Source: Labrys monachus (GTDB taxonomy: Bacteria > Pseudomonadota > Alphaproteobacteria > Rhizobiales > Labraceae). From it: a stretch of DNA of 64,000 nucleotides. Of the stretch, positions 29,497 through 37,544 are shown one piece after another. The notes beneath the pieces were generated by a model that searched no databases, had not been told where the DNA came from, and saw nothing but the letters and a program-made list of their open reading frames with translations. Position numbers and translations under genes: made by a program. The stretch lies in contig NZ_JAUSVK010000001.1 of the NCBI RefSeq assembly GCF_030814655.1, forward strand, positions 2,995,501 to 3,059,500. The letters run 5' to 3'. How positions within the stretch are numbered: position 1 is the stretch's first letter; every line of letters begins with the position of its first letter.

Positions 29497-31122
29497 TCAG
29501 GCGTCGAGCCAGGTGTCGCTGAACGTCCCGTAGCGGAAGGCCGTCGGCACGAAACCTTTCACCTTGGGGCTCTGCGCCGCCAGCGCGTACATGAAGAGCG
29601 GATCGGCGAAGGGGCCGTCCTCGCGCAGGCGGGCCTGTATCTTCGCATAGACCTTGCGGCGCGCCTCGACCTCGACGATGCCATTGACCTCGTCGAGCAG
29701 GGATTCGAAGGTCGGATCGGCGTAGCGCGTCTCGTTCCAGGCGGCGCCGGGGCGCAGGCACAGTCCCATCGTCATCGTGGCGAGCGGGCGGTGGCTCCAT
29801 TGCGGCGCCGCGAAGGTCCAGTCCGTCCATTTGGCCCAGTAGGAGTCGGGCGGCATCGGCACGAGATCGAGCTGGACGCCGATGTCCCGGCATTGCTGGG
29901 CGTAGACCTGCGCCGCCGTGGCGATGAAGTCGGGGGAGGTGGGATAGCGGAATTCCGTACGGAAGCCCTGCCCGAGCCCGGCCTCGGCGAGAAGCGCCTT
30001 GGCCCGCTCGACATCCCGCTTCGGCGTGTCCAGCGGCGCATAGGCCGGATCGACATCCGGCGCGACCAGATCGTCATTGCCGACGAAGCCTGTGTCGCCG
30101 AGCGAGAGCTGGGTGATCTGGTTGCGGTCCTGGACCAGGCGGAGCGCGAGGCGCACGCGCGGATCGTCGAACGGCTTCTGATCGACGCGGGCGCGGAACA
30201 GCACGGTGCCGGCGCTCTTGATGCGGCTCATGACGAGATCAGGCTCGGCGGCGAGTGCCTTGTAGGCGGCATAGTCGATGCCCAGCGCGAGGTCGAACTG
30301 GCCGCTCGTCAGGCCCGCCACCTGCGCGGAAGCCTGGCTGCGCACGTCGATGCAGACCACCTGGTCGAGATAGGGCAGCTTCTGGCCGTCGGCCCCGTCG
30401 CGCCAGTAATCCTTGCGGGCCTTGAGCGTGAAGGACTGGTTCGGAACATATTCGACCAGTTCGAACGGCCCCGTTCCCCAGGGCTGCTTGAGGAAATCGC
30501 CCTCGAATTCGCGGGGCACGACGGCACCGGCATAATGATAGAGGTCATAGGCGAGGGTGCTGCTGGGCGCCTTCAGGTGCAGGCGGACCGTGTGGTCGTC
30601 GATCTTCTCGACGCCGCTGGCATCCAGATATGGACTGAGCAGTCCATTCATCGACGAGCCGAGCTTGGGATCGAGCCAGCGCTTGAAGTTGAACACGACG
30701 TCGTCGGCGTCGAGCGCCCGCGGCGTCGGCGTGTTGAAGACGGGTCCCTTCCGGACCACCAGCGTCCAGGTCTTGAGATCCTCCGAGGAGGTCAGCGTTT
30801 CCAGGAGGTGAGGATGGGGCAGGTTGTGCTCGTCGACCTCGGTCAGGAACTCGGCGCAGCCGCGCACCGCATCCGAGGGGCCGAGCGCGTCGACCGTCGC
30901 CGGGTCGACCAGTGGCTTGAGCGTATCGGTGTTGGCATAGCGGATGGTGCCGCCGCGCTTGGGCATTGCGGCGCCCCAGGCCCGCGCGGGACGCAGCGTG
31001 GGGGCAAAGCCGCACATCATGGCGAGCACGCCGGCACCGATGCCGGCGCTGCCATGCAGGAAGGTCCGCCGGCTGAACAGGGGCGGCCGACTCGACGAGT
31101 GGACGGGGCCTTTCAAAAGCAT
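29497..31122 (-). CDS. ABC transporter substrate-binding protein (SBP_bac_5) with Tat-type signal
   Basis: A 541-residue periplasmic binding protein of the DppA/OppA family. The N-terminus has a twin-arginine motif (SRRTFLHGSAG, about residue 18) followed by a hydrophobic segment and an A-x-A-type cleavage region near residue 50, so export as a folded protein by Tat is inferred. The solute-binding domain covers about 60-540 (opening with KRGGTIRYANTDTL). It is the first gene of the nine-gene operon, and the operon's palindromes lie 36-114 bases upstream of its ATG. Confidence 0.9.
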   Translation of the reverse strand: MLLKGPVHSSSRPPLFSRRTFLHGSAGIGAGVLAMMCGFAPTLRPARAWGAAMPKRGGTIRYANTDTLKPLVDPATVDALGPSDAVRGCAEFLTEVDEHNLPHPHLLETLTSSEDLKTWTLVVRKGPVFNTPTPRALDADDVVFNFKRWLDPKLGSSMNGLLSPYLDASGVEKIDDHTVRLHLKAPSSTLAYDLYHYAGAVVPREFEGDFLKQPWGTGPFELVEYVPNQSFTLKARKDYWRDGADGQKLPYLDQVVCIDVRSQASAQVAGLTSGQFDLALGIDYAAYKALAAEPDLVMSRIKSAGTVLFRARVDQKPFDDPRVRLALRLVQDRNQITQLSLGDTGFVGNDDLVAPDVDPAYAPLDTPKRDVERAKALLAEAGLGQGFRTEFRYPTSPDFIATAAQVYAQQCRDIGVQLDLVPMPPDSYWAKWTDWTFAAPQWSHRPLATMTMGLCLRPGAAWNETRYADPTFESLLDEVNGIVEVEARRKVYAKIQARLREDGPFADPLFMYALAAQSPKVKGFVPTAFRYGTFSDTWLDA

Positions 31123-31157
31123 GGCATCATCTCCACGAGGAAAGCAGCCGCTGTATC

Positions 31158-31169
31158 CTTGGATCCAAA
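31158..31169. promoter_or_regulatory. candidate GntR operator, proximal copy
   Basis: Perfect 10-bp palindrome TTGGATCCAA (31159-31168) located 37 bases upstream of the first gene of the operon. Palindromes of this kind are typical binding sites of FadR/VanR-subfamily GntR regulators, and one such regulator is encoded inside the operon. Confidence 0.6.
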
Positions 31170-31224
31170 ATTACGCGCATGGGCTGCGGCTTGGCAAGAG
31201 CAAGCGGCGTGCCAATTGTGGATT

Positions 31225-31236
31225 CTTGGATCCAAG
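31225..31236. promoter_or_regulatory. candidate GntR operator, distal copy
   Basis: Perfect 12-bp palindrome CTTGGATCCAAG. It shares the 10-bp core with the proximal copy, and the two centres are 67 bp apart. Two sites flanking or overlapping the promoter fit repression by a dimeric GntR protein. Confidence 0.6.
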
Positions 31237-31468
31237 GACCCATGGATGGCGGACGCCCCCCCGCCGGTGCGGGCTACGCCCTGCCGGGGAGGGCGGCATG
31301 CCGCATGAGAAAGGATGATTGTGGAGGCGGCTGCTCAAATATACGGCATCGGAACGGCATTCGATCGATGTCATGCCGACGTCCAACCGGGGCGATCGGG
31401 CGCCTGCACGAGGCGATCCGAGCCGAGGCAATCCGAAACGGCTGTCGCGGTTCCGAACGGCGGGCCGT

Positions 31469-32164
31469 TCAGGATTGCCAGTCGATCTTGCGCACCCCTT
31501 GGGTGGCGGCGAGATCGGCGACCAGCGGCGGGGACTGATGCTCCCCCGGCTTGGCGTGGCGCATCAGCTGGAAGGTCACCGTCTGCTCGTCCGCTCCGAC
31601 ATCATGGACGATCCGCGATTTGGCGACATGCATGCCCGCTTCCCGCAGCCTCGCTCGCATCGAGGAAGCCGAAAGCGTCGTTCCTGTCCAGGTGACGGTC
31701 AATTCGGCCAGCTGTTCCTGCACGAGGCGGTATTCGAGCAGCTTGAAGAGGCGCAGCACGATCAGCCCGAGGCTGAGGCCGCACAGACCCAATCCGAGCT
31801 GGCCGCCGCCGAAGCACAGCCCGATCACCGTGACGAACCAAAGCGTCGCCGCCGTGGTGACGCCGACCACGATGTTGTCGCGCCGCAGGATCGCGCCGCC
31901 CCCGATGAAGCCCATGCCCGAGAGGATGCCGAGCGGCAGTCGCATGACGTCGAGCGTGATGAAGGAGGAGGGGTCCTTGCCGGCCGTCGCCAGGAGAAGG
32001 TTCGCTTGGATCATCGCCAGCGCGGCGGCGAGCGCCACCAGGATCGTCGTCCGCAGTCCGGCAATATGGCCGTGTACGCCACGGTCGAGCCCGAACAGCG
32101 CCCCGGCCAGGAAGGTGAGGCCGAGACGCAGGGCGATGTCGGACCAGTCGAGAACAAGAGGCAT
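31469..32164 (-). CDS. MgtC/SapB-family membrane protein
   Basis: A 231-residue membrane protein with the MgtC N-terminal domain: several transmembrane helices, with LGLTFLAGALFGLDRG near residue 15, GLRTTILVALAAAL, and the conserved GILSGMGFIGGGAILRR (about 78-95). A cytosolic C-terminal ACT-like domain follows (about 150-231). Homologues influence magnesium homeostasis and F-ATPase in intracellular bacteria. It lies 53 bases downstream of the YciF-like gene on the same strand, so cotranscription is possible. Confidence 0.9.
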   Translation of the reverse strand: MPLVLDWSDIALRLGLTFLAGALFGLDRGVHGHIAGLRTTILVALAAALAMIQANLLLATAGKDPSSFITLDVMRLPLGILSGMGFIGGGAILRRDNIVVGVTTAATLWFVTVIGLCFGGGQLGLGLCGLSLGLIVLRLFKLLEYRLVQEQLAELTVTWTGTTLSASSMRARLREAGMHVAKSRIVHDVGADEQTVTFQLMRHAKPGEHQSPPLVADLAATQGVRKIDWQS

Positions 32165-32217
32165 GAGGGATTTCGCCTTCTACGGGCCCTCCGTGGCAGC
32201 AAGGCGCCAGCGGGCCG

Positions 32218-32721
32218 TCAGGCCGCGTGATAATTGAGCTGCGTCTCCGCCACCTCCGTAAGCCTCCTGTCCATCGCCTTCTCGTCTTCCAGGGTCTGGC
32301 GCAGGATCGCGGCGCAGTCGTTTCGGCCGAGTTGCCGCGCCCACGCGACCAGCGTCCCGTAACGCGCGATCTCATAATGCTCCACGGCCTGGGCGGCGGC
32401 GGCGAGGGCGGCGTCGAGCACGGCGAAATCCGCAGTGTCGCCGGCAACCTCGTCGGCCTCCCTCAGGATCCCGTCGATGGCGGGGCAATCCACCGCCTTG
32501 ACCTGGGTGTCATGCATCTCGAACACTTTTTCGAGCCGCTCGATATGGATCTTCGTCTGCTGCAGATGGCCCGCGAGATCCTGCTTGAGCTGGGGATTGC
32601 CGACCTTCTCCACCATGGCGGCCAGGCTCTTGGCGATCTGCTTCTCGGCATAATAGATGTCCTGGAGCTGATGCACGAAGAGATCGTCGAGCGTTTCGAT
32701 GCCCTTGGAAAAAATACTCAT
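32218..32721 (-). CDS. YciF-like ferritin-fold protein (DUF892)
   Basis: A 167-residue four-helix-bundle protein of the DUF892/YciF family, stress-induced proteins with a ferritin-like di-iron fold. Visible landmarks are DLFVHQLQDIYYAEKQIAKSL (about residue 12), HLQQTKIHIERLEKVFE (about 52) and AVEHYEIARYGTLVAWA (about 113), each contributing Glu/His ligands. The start is the ATG before MSIFSKG; the upstream frame has no similarity. Upstream, GGGAAC followed 16 bases later by CCATT loosely resembles an EcfG promoter but misses the CGTT. KGG and DUF3175 stress genes lie elsewhere in the window. Confidence 0.9.
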   Translation of the reverse strand: MSIFSKGIETLDDLFVHQLQDIYYAEKQIAKSLAAMVEKVGNPQLKQDLAGHLQQTKIHIERLEKVFEMHDTQVKAVDCPAIDGILREADEVAGDTADFAVLDAALAAAAQAVEHYEIARYGTLVAWARQLGRNDCAAILRQTLEDEKAMDRRLTEVAETQLNYHAA

Positions 32722-32793
32722 GGCCTTGTTTCCCGGCTGGACGGCGGCATGAACCGCGAGATATCGCGGGATTAATGGCGCCGCAGCCGGCAA

Positions 32794-32828
32794 GGTTCCC
32801 GCCCCCCTGCAGCGCAGCGGCGGGAACC
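32794..32828 (-). terminator. hairpin after the aldehyde oxidoreductase operon
   Basis: Perfect 10-bp inverted repeat GGTTCCCGCC / GGCGGGAACC with a 15-base loop, four bases past the stop of the large subunit gene on the minus strand. A second small hairpin (CCGCGA-GATA-TCGCGG) lies at 32754-32769 before the YciF-like gene. Termination is inferred from position. Confidence 0.55.
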
Positions 32829-32832
32829 AACG

Positions 32833-35112
32833 TCAGAGCAGCTTCTCGATGCGGATCGGCAGATCGCGGATGCGCCGGCCGGTCGCGTGGTAGACGGCAT
32901 TGGCGACGGCCGCGTTGGTGCCGACATTGCCGAGTTCGCCGAGGCCCTTCACGCCCATCGGGTTGACCTCGCTGTCCTCTTCGGGAACGAGGATGACGTC
33001 GATGGACTGCACGTCGGCGTTCACCGGCAGGAGATAATCGGCCAGGTTGTCGTTGACGTAGCGGGCCGTCCTCTCGTCGATCTCCGTCGCCTCGTGCAGG
33101 GCAGAACTCAGGCCCCAGATCATGCCGCCCATGAGCTGGCTGTGCGCCGTGCGCGGATTCATGATATGGCCCGCCGCAAAGGCGCCGACGGCGCGCGGCA
33201 CGCGCACCTCCCGGGTGCGGGCATTGATGCGCACTTCGACGAATTCGGCACCGAAGGCGAACATCAGCTTCTCGCCCTTCGGGCCGCCGACCATCGACAT
33301 GCGGCCCTTGTAGAGGTTGCTGACCGCGTCGGGGCCGAGCGAGGGCGGGAAGGATTCGGCATATTCCTCGATCGCGCTCTCGCCCAGCTGCCGGAAAGCA
33401 TCGTCGAGGCGCTGCGAGACGTCGCCGGCGACGAGGTGGCCGTCCCGAATGTCGAGAGCCTCGAACGGCTTGCCGGCGAACGGCCCGCCATTGGAGGTGA
33501 TGGCGGAACGAAAGAGCCTTGCCCGGACGGCATCGCACGCCTTGAGGACCACAGAGGTCGCGCTCGCCGTGGTGTTCGAGCCGCCGGCCACGGGCGCAGG
33601 CGGCAACGCGCTGTCGCCGAGCTCGACGGTGACGCGGTCGGGCGCGACGCCGAGGCGGTTCGCGGCCGCCTGGCCGATCACCGTATAAGCACCGGTGCCG
33701 ACGTCATGGGCCGCGATCTGCACGCGCACCGTGCCGTCGGACGCCAGGGCGATGCGCGCCGCCGCCGGTCCGATCTGGGTCGGATAGGTCGCGGTGGCGC
33801 AGCCCCAGCCGATCAGCCAGTCGCCGTCGCGCATCGAGCCCGGCTCGGGTGAACGTTTCGACCAGCCGAAGGCCTGCGCCGCCGCATCGTAGCATTGCAT
33901 CAGCGAGCGGCTGGTATAGGGCCGGCCGGTAGCGGGATCCTTCATGGTGTCGTTCACGCGGCGCAGCGCGACCGGGTCCATCTTCAGCGCCGCCGCCAGT
34001 TCGTCCATGGCGCTTTCCAGCGCATACATATAGGGGACCTCGGGCGGCGAGCGCATGAAGCCCGGCGTATTGCGGTCCGCGTTGACGACGTTCACCCGCG
34101 TCGCGATGGAGCCGTAGTCATACATCACGGCCGTGCTCGTCGTGCCCGAGACGTTGTAGTCGTCGGGCCGGGAGGACAATTCCCAGGCCTCGTGCAGATA
34201 GGCCGCGATCCGGCCGTCCCGGCCGGCGCCGAGCTTGACGCTGTGCCTGGTCTCCGCGCGATAGGTGGCGATGGTGAACCCCTGGTCGCGGGTCGCCACC
34301 AGCTTGACCGGCCGCCTCAGGCGCCGCGCGGCCAAGGCCACGATCGCAGTGCGCGCCGTCAGCGATCCCTTCGAACCGAACGCGCCGCCGACGAAGGGGC
34401 TGACGACATGCACATCCGCCGGGTCGATGCCGAGCTGCGTCGCCACCCCGGCCTTCATGCCGTAGACGAACTGGCTGGGCTCGTGCACGGTGAGCCGGCC
34501 ATCGGTCCACAGGCAGGTCGTGGTGAACAGCTCCATCGGATTGTGGTGCTGGGCGGGTGTCGAATAGTCGGCCTCGACCTTCACCGCGGATGCCGCGAAG
34601 GCCTGCGGCGCATCGCCGAAGGTGGGATCCTTGTGCGCCTTGCTGACCTTCGCCACCGGCTTGGTCTCGACGCCGGCCGAGCCGAACGTCGCGCTGGGCT
34701 TCTCAGCGTCATAGGCGATGGCGATCCTGTGGCCCGCTTCGCGCGCCGCTTCATAGGTCTCGGCGACGACCATGGCGAGGATCTGGCCGTCATGCCAGAT
34801 CCTCGCCGAGTCGAGGGGCACGATCGAACTGCCGGCCTGCCCGCCCGAGGAGAACGTCTTGAGCGGCCTGATCTCGCCCGCGTTCTCATGGGTCAGGATG
34901 TCGAGGACGCCGGGAACCGCCTTGGCCGCTCCCAGATCGAGGGAACGGATGCGGCCCCGTGCGATCGCGCTCGTCACCAGGAAGGCATAGGCCGGATCGG
35001 CGACAGGAACGTCGGAGGGGTAGCGAGCGGCACCGGTCACCTTCAGGCGCGCATCGACGCGCGGTATCGGATCGCCCATATTGGCTTTGCGTTCGGGAAC
35101 AGCTCCGTCCAT
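32833..35112 (-). CDS. molybdopterin-binding (large) subunit of a PaoABC-type aldehyde oxidoreductase
   Basis: A 759-residue molybdenum-cofactor subunit of the xanthine oxidase family, PaoC/YagR-like. The N-terminal domain opens with RVDARLKVTGAARYPSDVP. Mo-pterin contacts are suggested by FVGGAFGSKG (about 245) and GGSNTTASATS (about 525). The catalytic base glutamate is retained in GVKGLGELGN (about 720). It oxidises aldehydes, probably aromatic, in the periplasm. It lacks its own signal peptide and would ride out with the Tat-tagged small subunit. One base separates it from the FAD subunit gene. No dedicated XdhC-like maturation gene is adjacent. Confidence 0.93.
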   Translation of the reverse strand: MDGAVPERKANMGDPIPRVDARLKVTGAARYPSDVPVADPAYAFLVTSAIARGRIRSLDLGAAKAVPGVLDILTHENAGEIRPLKTFSSGGQAGSSIVPLDSARIWHDGQILAMVVAETYEAAREAGHRIAIAYDAEKPSATFGSAGVETKPVAKVSKAHKDPTFGDAPQAFAASAVKVEADYSTPAQHHNPMELFTTTCLWTDGRLTVHEPSQFVYGMKAGVATQLGIDPADVHVVSPFVGGAFGSKGSLTARTAIVALAARRLRRPVKLVATRDQGFTIATYRAETRHSVKLGAGRDGRIAAYLHEAWELSSRPDDYNVSGTTSTAVMYDYGSIATRVNVVNADRNTPGFMRSPPEVPYMYALESAMDELAAALKMDPVALRRVNDTMKDPATGRPYTSRSLMQCYDAAAQAFGWSKRSPEPGSMRDGDWLIGWGCATATYPTQIGPAAARIALASDGTVRVQIAAHDVGTGAYTVIGQAAANRLGVAPDRVTVELGDSALPPAPVAGGSNTTASATSVVLKACDAVRARLFRSAITSNGGPFAGKPFEALDIRDGHLVAGDVSQRLDDAFRQLGESAIEEYAESFPPSLGPDAVSNLYKGRMSMVGGPKGEKLMFAFGAEFVEVRINARTREVRVPRAVGAFAAGHIMNPRTAHSQLMGGMIWGLSSALHEATEIDERTARYVNDNLADYLLPVNADVQSIDVILVPEEDSEVNPMGVKGLGELGNVGTNAAVANAVYHATGRRIRDLPIRIEKLL

Positions 35113-35113
35113 G

Positions 35114-36139
35114 TCAGATCTCCATCGCGGCCGTCTCGATCAGCGCCCGCACGAGCGTGCGCTTGCCGAGCGTCACCTTGAACGCATTGTCCCCGGCCGG
35201 CCGGGCTTCTGCGAAAGCCGCCTCGGCCGCCTCTTCGGCCAAGGCTTCGTCGAACCGCCTGCCGGCCAGGACGGCCTCGGCCGGCCGTGAACGCCAGGGC
35301 ACCGTCGCGACGCCGCCGAGGGCGATGCGGGCATCCCGCACCCGGCCGTCCGGTCCGAGGTCGAGCGCGACGCCCGCCGAGGCGAGCGCGAACTCGTAGG
35401 ATTCCCGGTCGCGTATCTTGAGGTATCGCGAACGCCGGAACCACGGCGCCGACGGCACGCGGAAGCCGGTGATGATCTCGTCCGGCGCCAGTTCCGTCTC
35501 GATGTCCGGCCGATCGCCGGGGCGGCGATGGAGCCGTTCGAAGGCGAGCGTCCGGCTGCCGCCGCGGCCGCTGATCTCGATTTCCGCCTCGAGGGCGACC
35601 AGCGCATTGGCGAAGTCGCCGGGATAGGTGGCGATGCAGCTGCCGCTGGTGCCGAGCACGGCGTGCATGCGGTTGAAGGCTTCCAGAGCCGCACAGCCCG
35701 AACCGGGATTGCGCTTGTTGCAGGCATCCCAGCTCGTATCCCTGAAATAGGGGCAGCGCGTGCGTTGCAGCACATTGCCGCCGAGGCTGGCCATGTTGCG
35801 CAACTGCGCGCTGGCGGCCAGCGTGAGGCTCTGCGCGAGGACGGGGTAGTTCCTGACGACGAGCGTGTGCGAGGCGGCCTCCGCCATCCGCGTCAGGGCA
35901 CCGAGATGCAGCCCGGCCTCCGTCGCGCGGATGCTGTCGAGGCCGGGGACGGCGTTGATGTCGACGAGATCGCGCGGACGCATCACATCGAGCTTCATCA
36001 GGTCGAGCATCGTCGTTCCGCCAGCGATGAACTGACCGCCCGCGGCGGTCGGCGGCATGTTCCGCCGGGTCTCCGACGCGGCCGCAGCGGCGATCGCATC
36101 CTGCATCGTGCCGGCGTGATGGTAGAGGAAAGGACGCAT
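35114..36139 (-). CDS. FAD-binding subunit of a PaoABC-type aldehyde oxidoreductase, with extra iron-sulphur cysteines
   Basis: A 341-residue PaoB/YagS-like flavoprotein. The FAD site is QFIAGGTTMLDLMK (about residue 35) with LGGNVLQRTRCPYF (about 115). The inserted cysteines typical of PaoB, which bind a 4Fe-4S cluster, are all present: C in RTRCPYF, DACNKRN, SGCAAL and GSCIATY (about 120-160). The CO dehydrogenase flavoprotein C-terminal domain follows. It lies between the 2Fe-2S gene (3-base gap) and the large subunit gene. Confidence 0.93.
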   Translation of the reverse strand: MRPFLYHHAGTMQDAIAAAAASETRRNMPPTAAGGQFIAGGTTMLDLMKLDVMRPRDLVDINAVPGLDSIRATEAGLHLGALTRMAEAASHTLVVRNYPVLAQSLTLAASAQLRNMASLGGNVLQRTRCPYFRDTSWDACNKRNPGSGCAALEAFNRMHAVLGTSGSCIATYPGDFANALVALEAEIEISGRGGSRTLAFERLHRRPGDRPDIETELAPDEIITGFRVPSAPWFRRSRYLKIRDRESYEFALASAGVALDLGPDGRVRDARIALGGVATVPWRSRPAEAVLAGRRFDEALAEEAAEAAFAEARPAGDNAFKVTLGKRTLVRALIETAAMEI

Positions 36140-36142
36140 GGC

Positions 36143-36781
36143 TCACGCTCCCTTCATGGCGTGCCGCGCCTGTTCGATGGCGGCGACGATGTTGGGATAG
36201 GCGGCGCAGCGGCAGAGATTGCCGCTCATATATTCCCGGATGTCGGCGGGATTGTCGGCATGCCCCTCATGCACGCAGGCCACGGCGGACATGATCTGCC
36301 CCGGCGTGTAATAGCCGCATTGAAGCGCATCCTTGTCGATGAAGGCCTGCTGCATGGGATGGAGGCCTTCCATGCCTTTCGCCAGCCCCTCGATGGTTGT
36401 GACAGGCCGGTCGCCGACCATGGTGGCGAGGGTGAGGCAGGAGAGCACCCGCCGCCCGCCGACATGGACCGTGCAGGCGCCACACTGGCCGTGATCGCAG
36501 CCCTTCTTGGTACCGGTGAGACCGACATGCTCGCGCAGCGCGTCGAGGAGCGTCGTCCGACTGTCGAGCGCGAAGCGGTGGTGCTGCCCATTGACGCGCA
36601 GGTCCATGCTCTGCGGCCCGAAGGCGTCGGGTAGGGCCGAGGCAGCCTTCGCCTGCGCCGGGACGGCAGGAACAGTGCCTGCGAGCGGTAACGCGGCGCC
36701 GGACATCGCGGCCTCCAGGAAATGACGCCGGCTCACGCCGGCAGGTGGAGCGGCCAAGCCGCTGGATGGGTCCCTGATCAT
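36143..36781 (-). CDS. 2Fe-2S subunit of a PaoABC-type aldehyde oxidoreductase, with Tat signal and one altered cluster ligand
   Basis: A 212-residue PaoA/YagT-like electron-transfer subunit. A twin-arginine signal (SRRHFLEAA, about residue 17) and hydrophobic stretch export the folded trimer. The plant-type cluster site CDHGQCGAC (about 97) with a later Cys is intact. In the second, helical cluster site the usual C-G-Y-C is C-G-Y-Y (codons TGC GGC TAT TAC, about residue 155), followed by the normal CRC pair (about 190), so one of four ligands is tyrosine. The start is ATG 36781; the longer frame upstream lacks similarity. Confidence 0.9.
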   Translation of the reverse strand: MIRDPSSGLAAPPAGVSRRHFLEAAMSGAALPLAGTVPAVPAQAKAASALPDAFGPQSMDLRVNGQHHRFALDSRTTLLDALREHVGLTGTKKGCDHGQCGACTVHVGGRRVLSCLTLATMVGDRPVTTIEGLAKGMEGLHPMQQAFIDKDALQCGYYTPGQIMSAVACVHEGHADNPADIREYMSGNLCRCAAYPNIVAAIEQARHAMKGA

Positions 36782-37183
36782 CGCTTGCCTTTCGAATGGA
36801 CACGGCAGGGGATCGACGCGCGCAGGCCGATATCCGTAGCTCGTGGTACCGGACCGACTGTGCCGGGATCCTCGCGGACCTCTCTCGTCGATGGGGACAA
36901 GAGGCACGCAGGCGTCTCTCGCGCGGATTTGCCTATCGAGAACAGCATCCGCCTGCCTTTGTTCCGGCCTCCAGCGTGACCGGCAAAGGCGAGGGGATGC
37001 CGGTGCGTGGTGAGATCCGGGACCGGGGACGAACGGCTTTCGCGCGGCCGGCGAGAACTTTCGGCGATCTCAGACGTTGGGAAGGCAAGTCACCGCTCGC
37101 TTCCTGATGCCGGCGGTTGCGGCGGGCGGCTCCGCCATGCAGGTCATGGCGAGGCCTCCGCCGTCTCATTCCAGGAGAATGCC
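36782..37183. other. intergenic region between aldehyde oxidoreductase operon and DUF3175 gene
   Basis: About 400 bases separating divergent genes; promoters for both must lie here. Short open frames on both strands show no recognisable product. A possible EcfG-type promoter for the DUF3175 gene is listed separately. Confidence 0.5.
37054..37078 (+). promoter_or_regulatory. possible EcfG-type promoter upstream of the DUF3175 gene
   Basis: AGAAC, 16 bases, then CGTT. This differs from the alphaproteobacterial general stress consensus GGAAC-N16/17-CGTT by one base. It lies about 105 bases upstream of the start codon. Weak evidence alone, but the product belongs to a family often grouped with stress genes. 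Confidence 0.35.
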
Positions 37184-37501
37184 ATGCAACCCAAGCGCAA
37201 GACCCGACGATGGTCCGCGGACGTCACCGAACACAGCGATGCGCTCGATCTTCAGAAGGGCGTCTTCAAATCGGACAGCCCCGATGCGATCGCGAAATCA
37301 CTCAAGCGTTCGGCTGAGCAAAGCCACCGCCGCAAGGCCGACCCTTTCCGCTCCGCTCTGTCGATGTTGACCTTCTACATGAACCGGGCGGGCAAGAACC
37401 TCACAGCCGGCCACCGCCGCACGCTGATGGCTGCGAAGGATCGGCTCCGCCAGCTCTTCGGCCGCAAGCCGGCGGCCAAGCGGCGGCTGAAGCATCAGTA
37501 A
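37184..37501 (+). CDS. DUF3175 domain protein
   Basis: A 105-residue basic protein of the DUF3175 family. The conserved pattern is RRWSADVTEHSDALDLQKGVF (residues 7-27), then SLKRSAEQSHRRKADPFRSALSMLTFYMNRAG. The rich Lys/Arg content suggests nucleic-acid association, but no function is known. AGGAGA lies 7-8 bases before the ATG, which fixes the start; the upstream extension of the frame is not part of the family. A 43-base gap precedes the acyl-CoA dehydrogenase-like gene. Confidence 0.85.
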   Translation: MQPKRKTRRWSADVTEHSDALDLQKGVFKSDSPDAIAKSLKRSAEQSHRRKADPFRSALSMLTFYMNRAGKNLTAGHRRTLMAAKDRLRQLFGRKPAAKRRLKHQ

Positions 37502-37544
37502 TTGCCCGCCACAGGCTAACAACAGGGCGCTGCCCGGAGTCCAG

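Larger units (their letters stand above)
31123..31468. other. intergenic region upstream of the catabolic operon
   Basis: 346 bases between the binding-protein start and the MgtC-like gene stop, both on the minus strand. It holds the two palindromes described separately and must contain the operon promoter. Short open frames here on the plus strand have no recognisable product. Confidence 0.6.
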
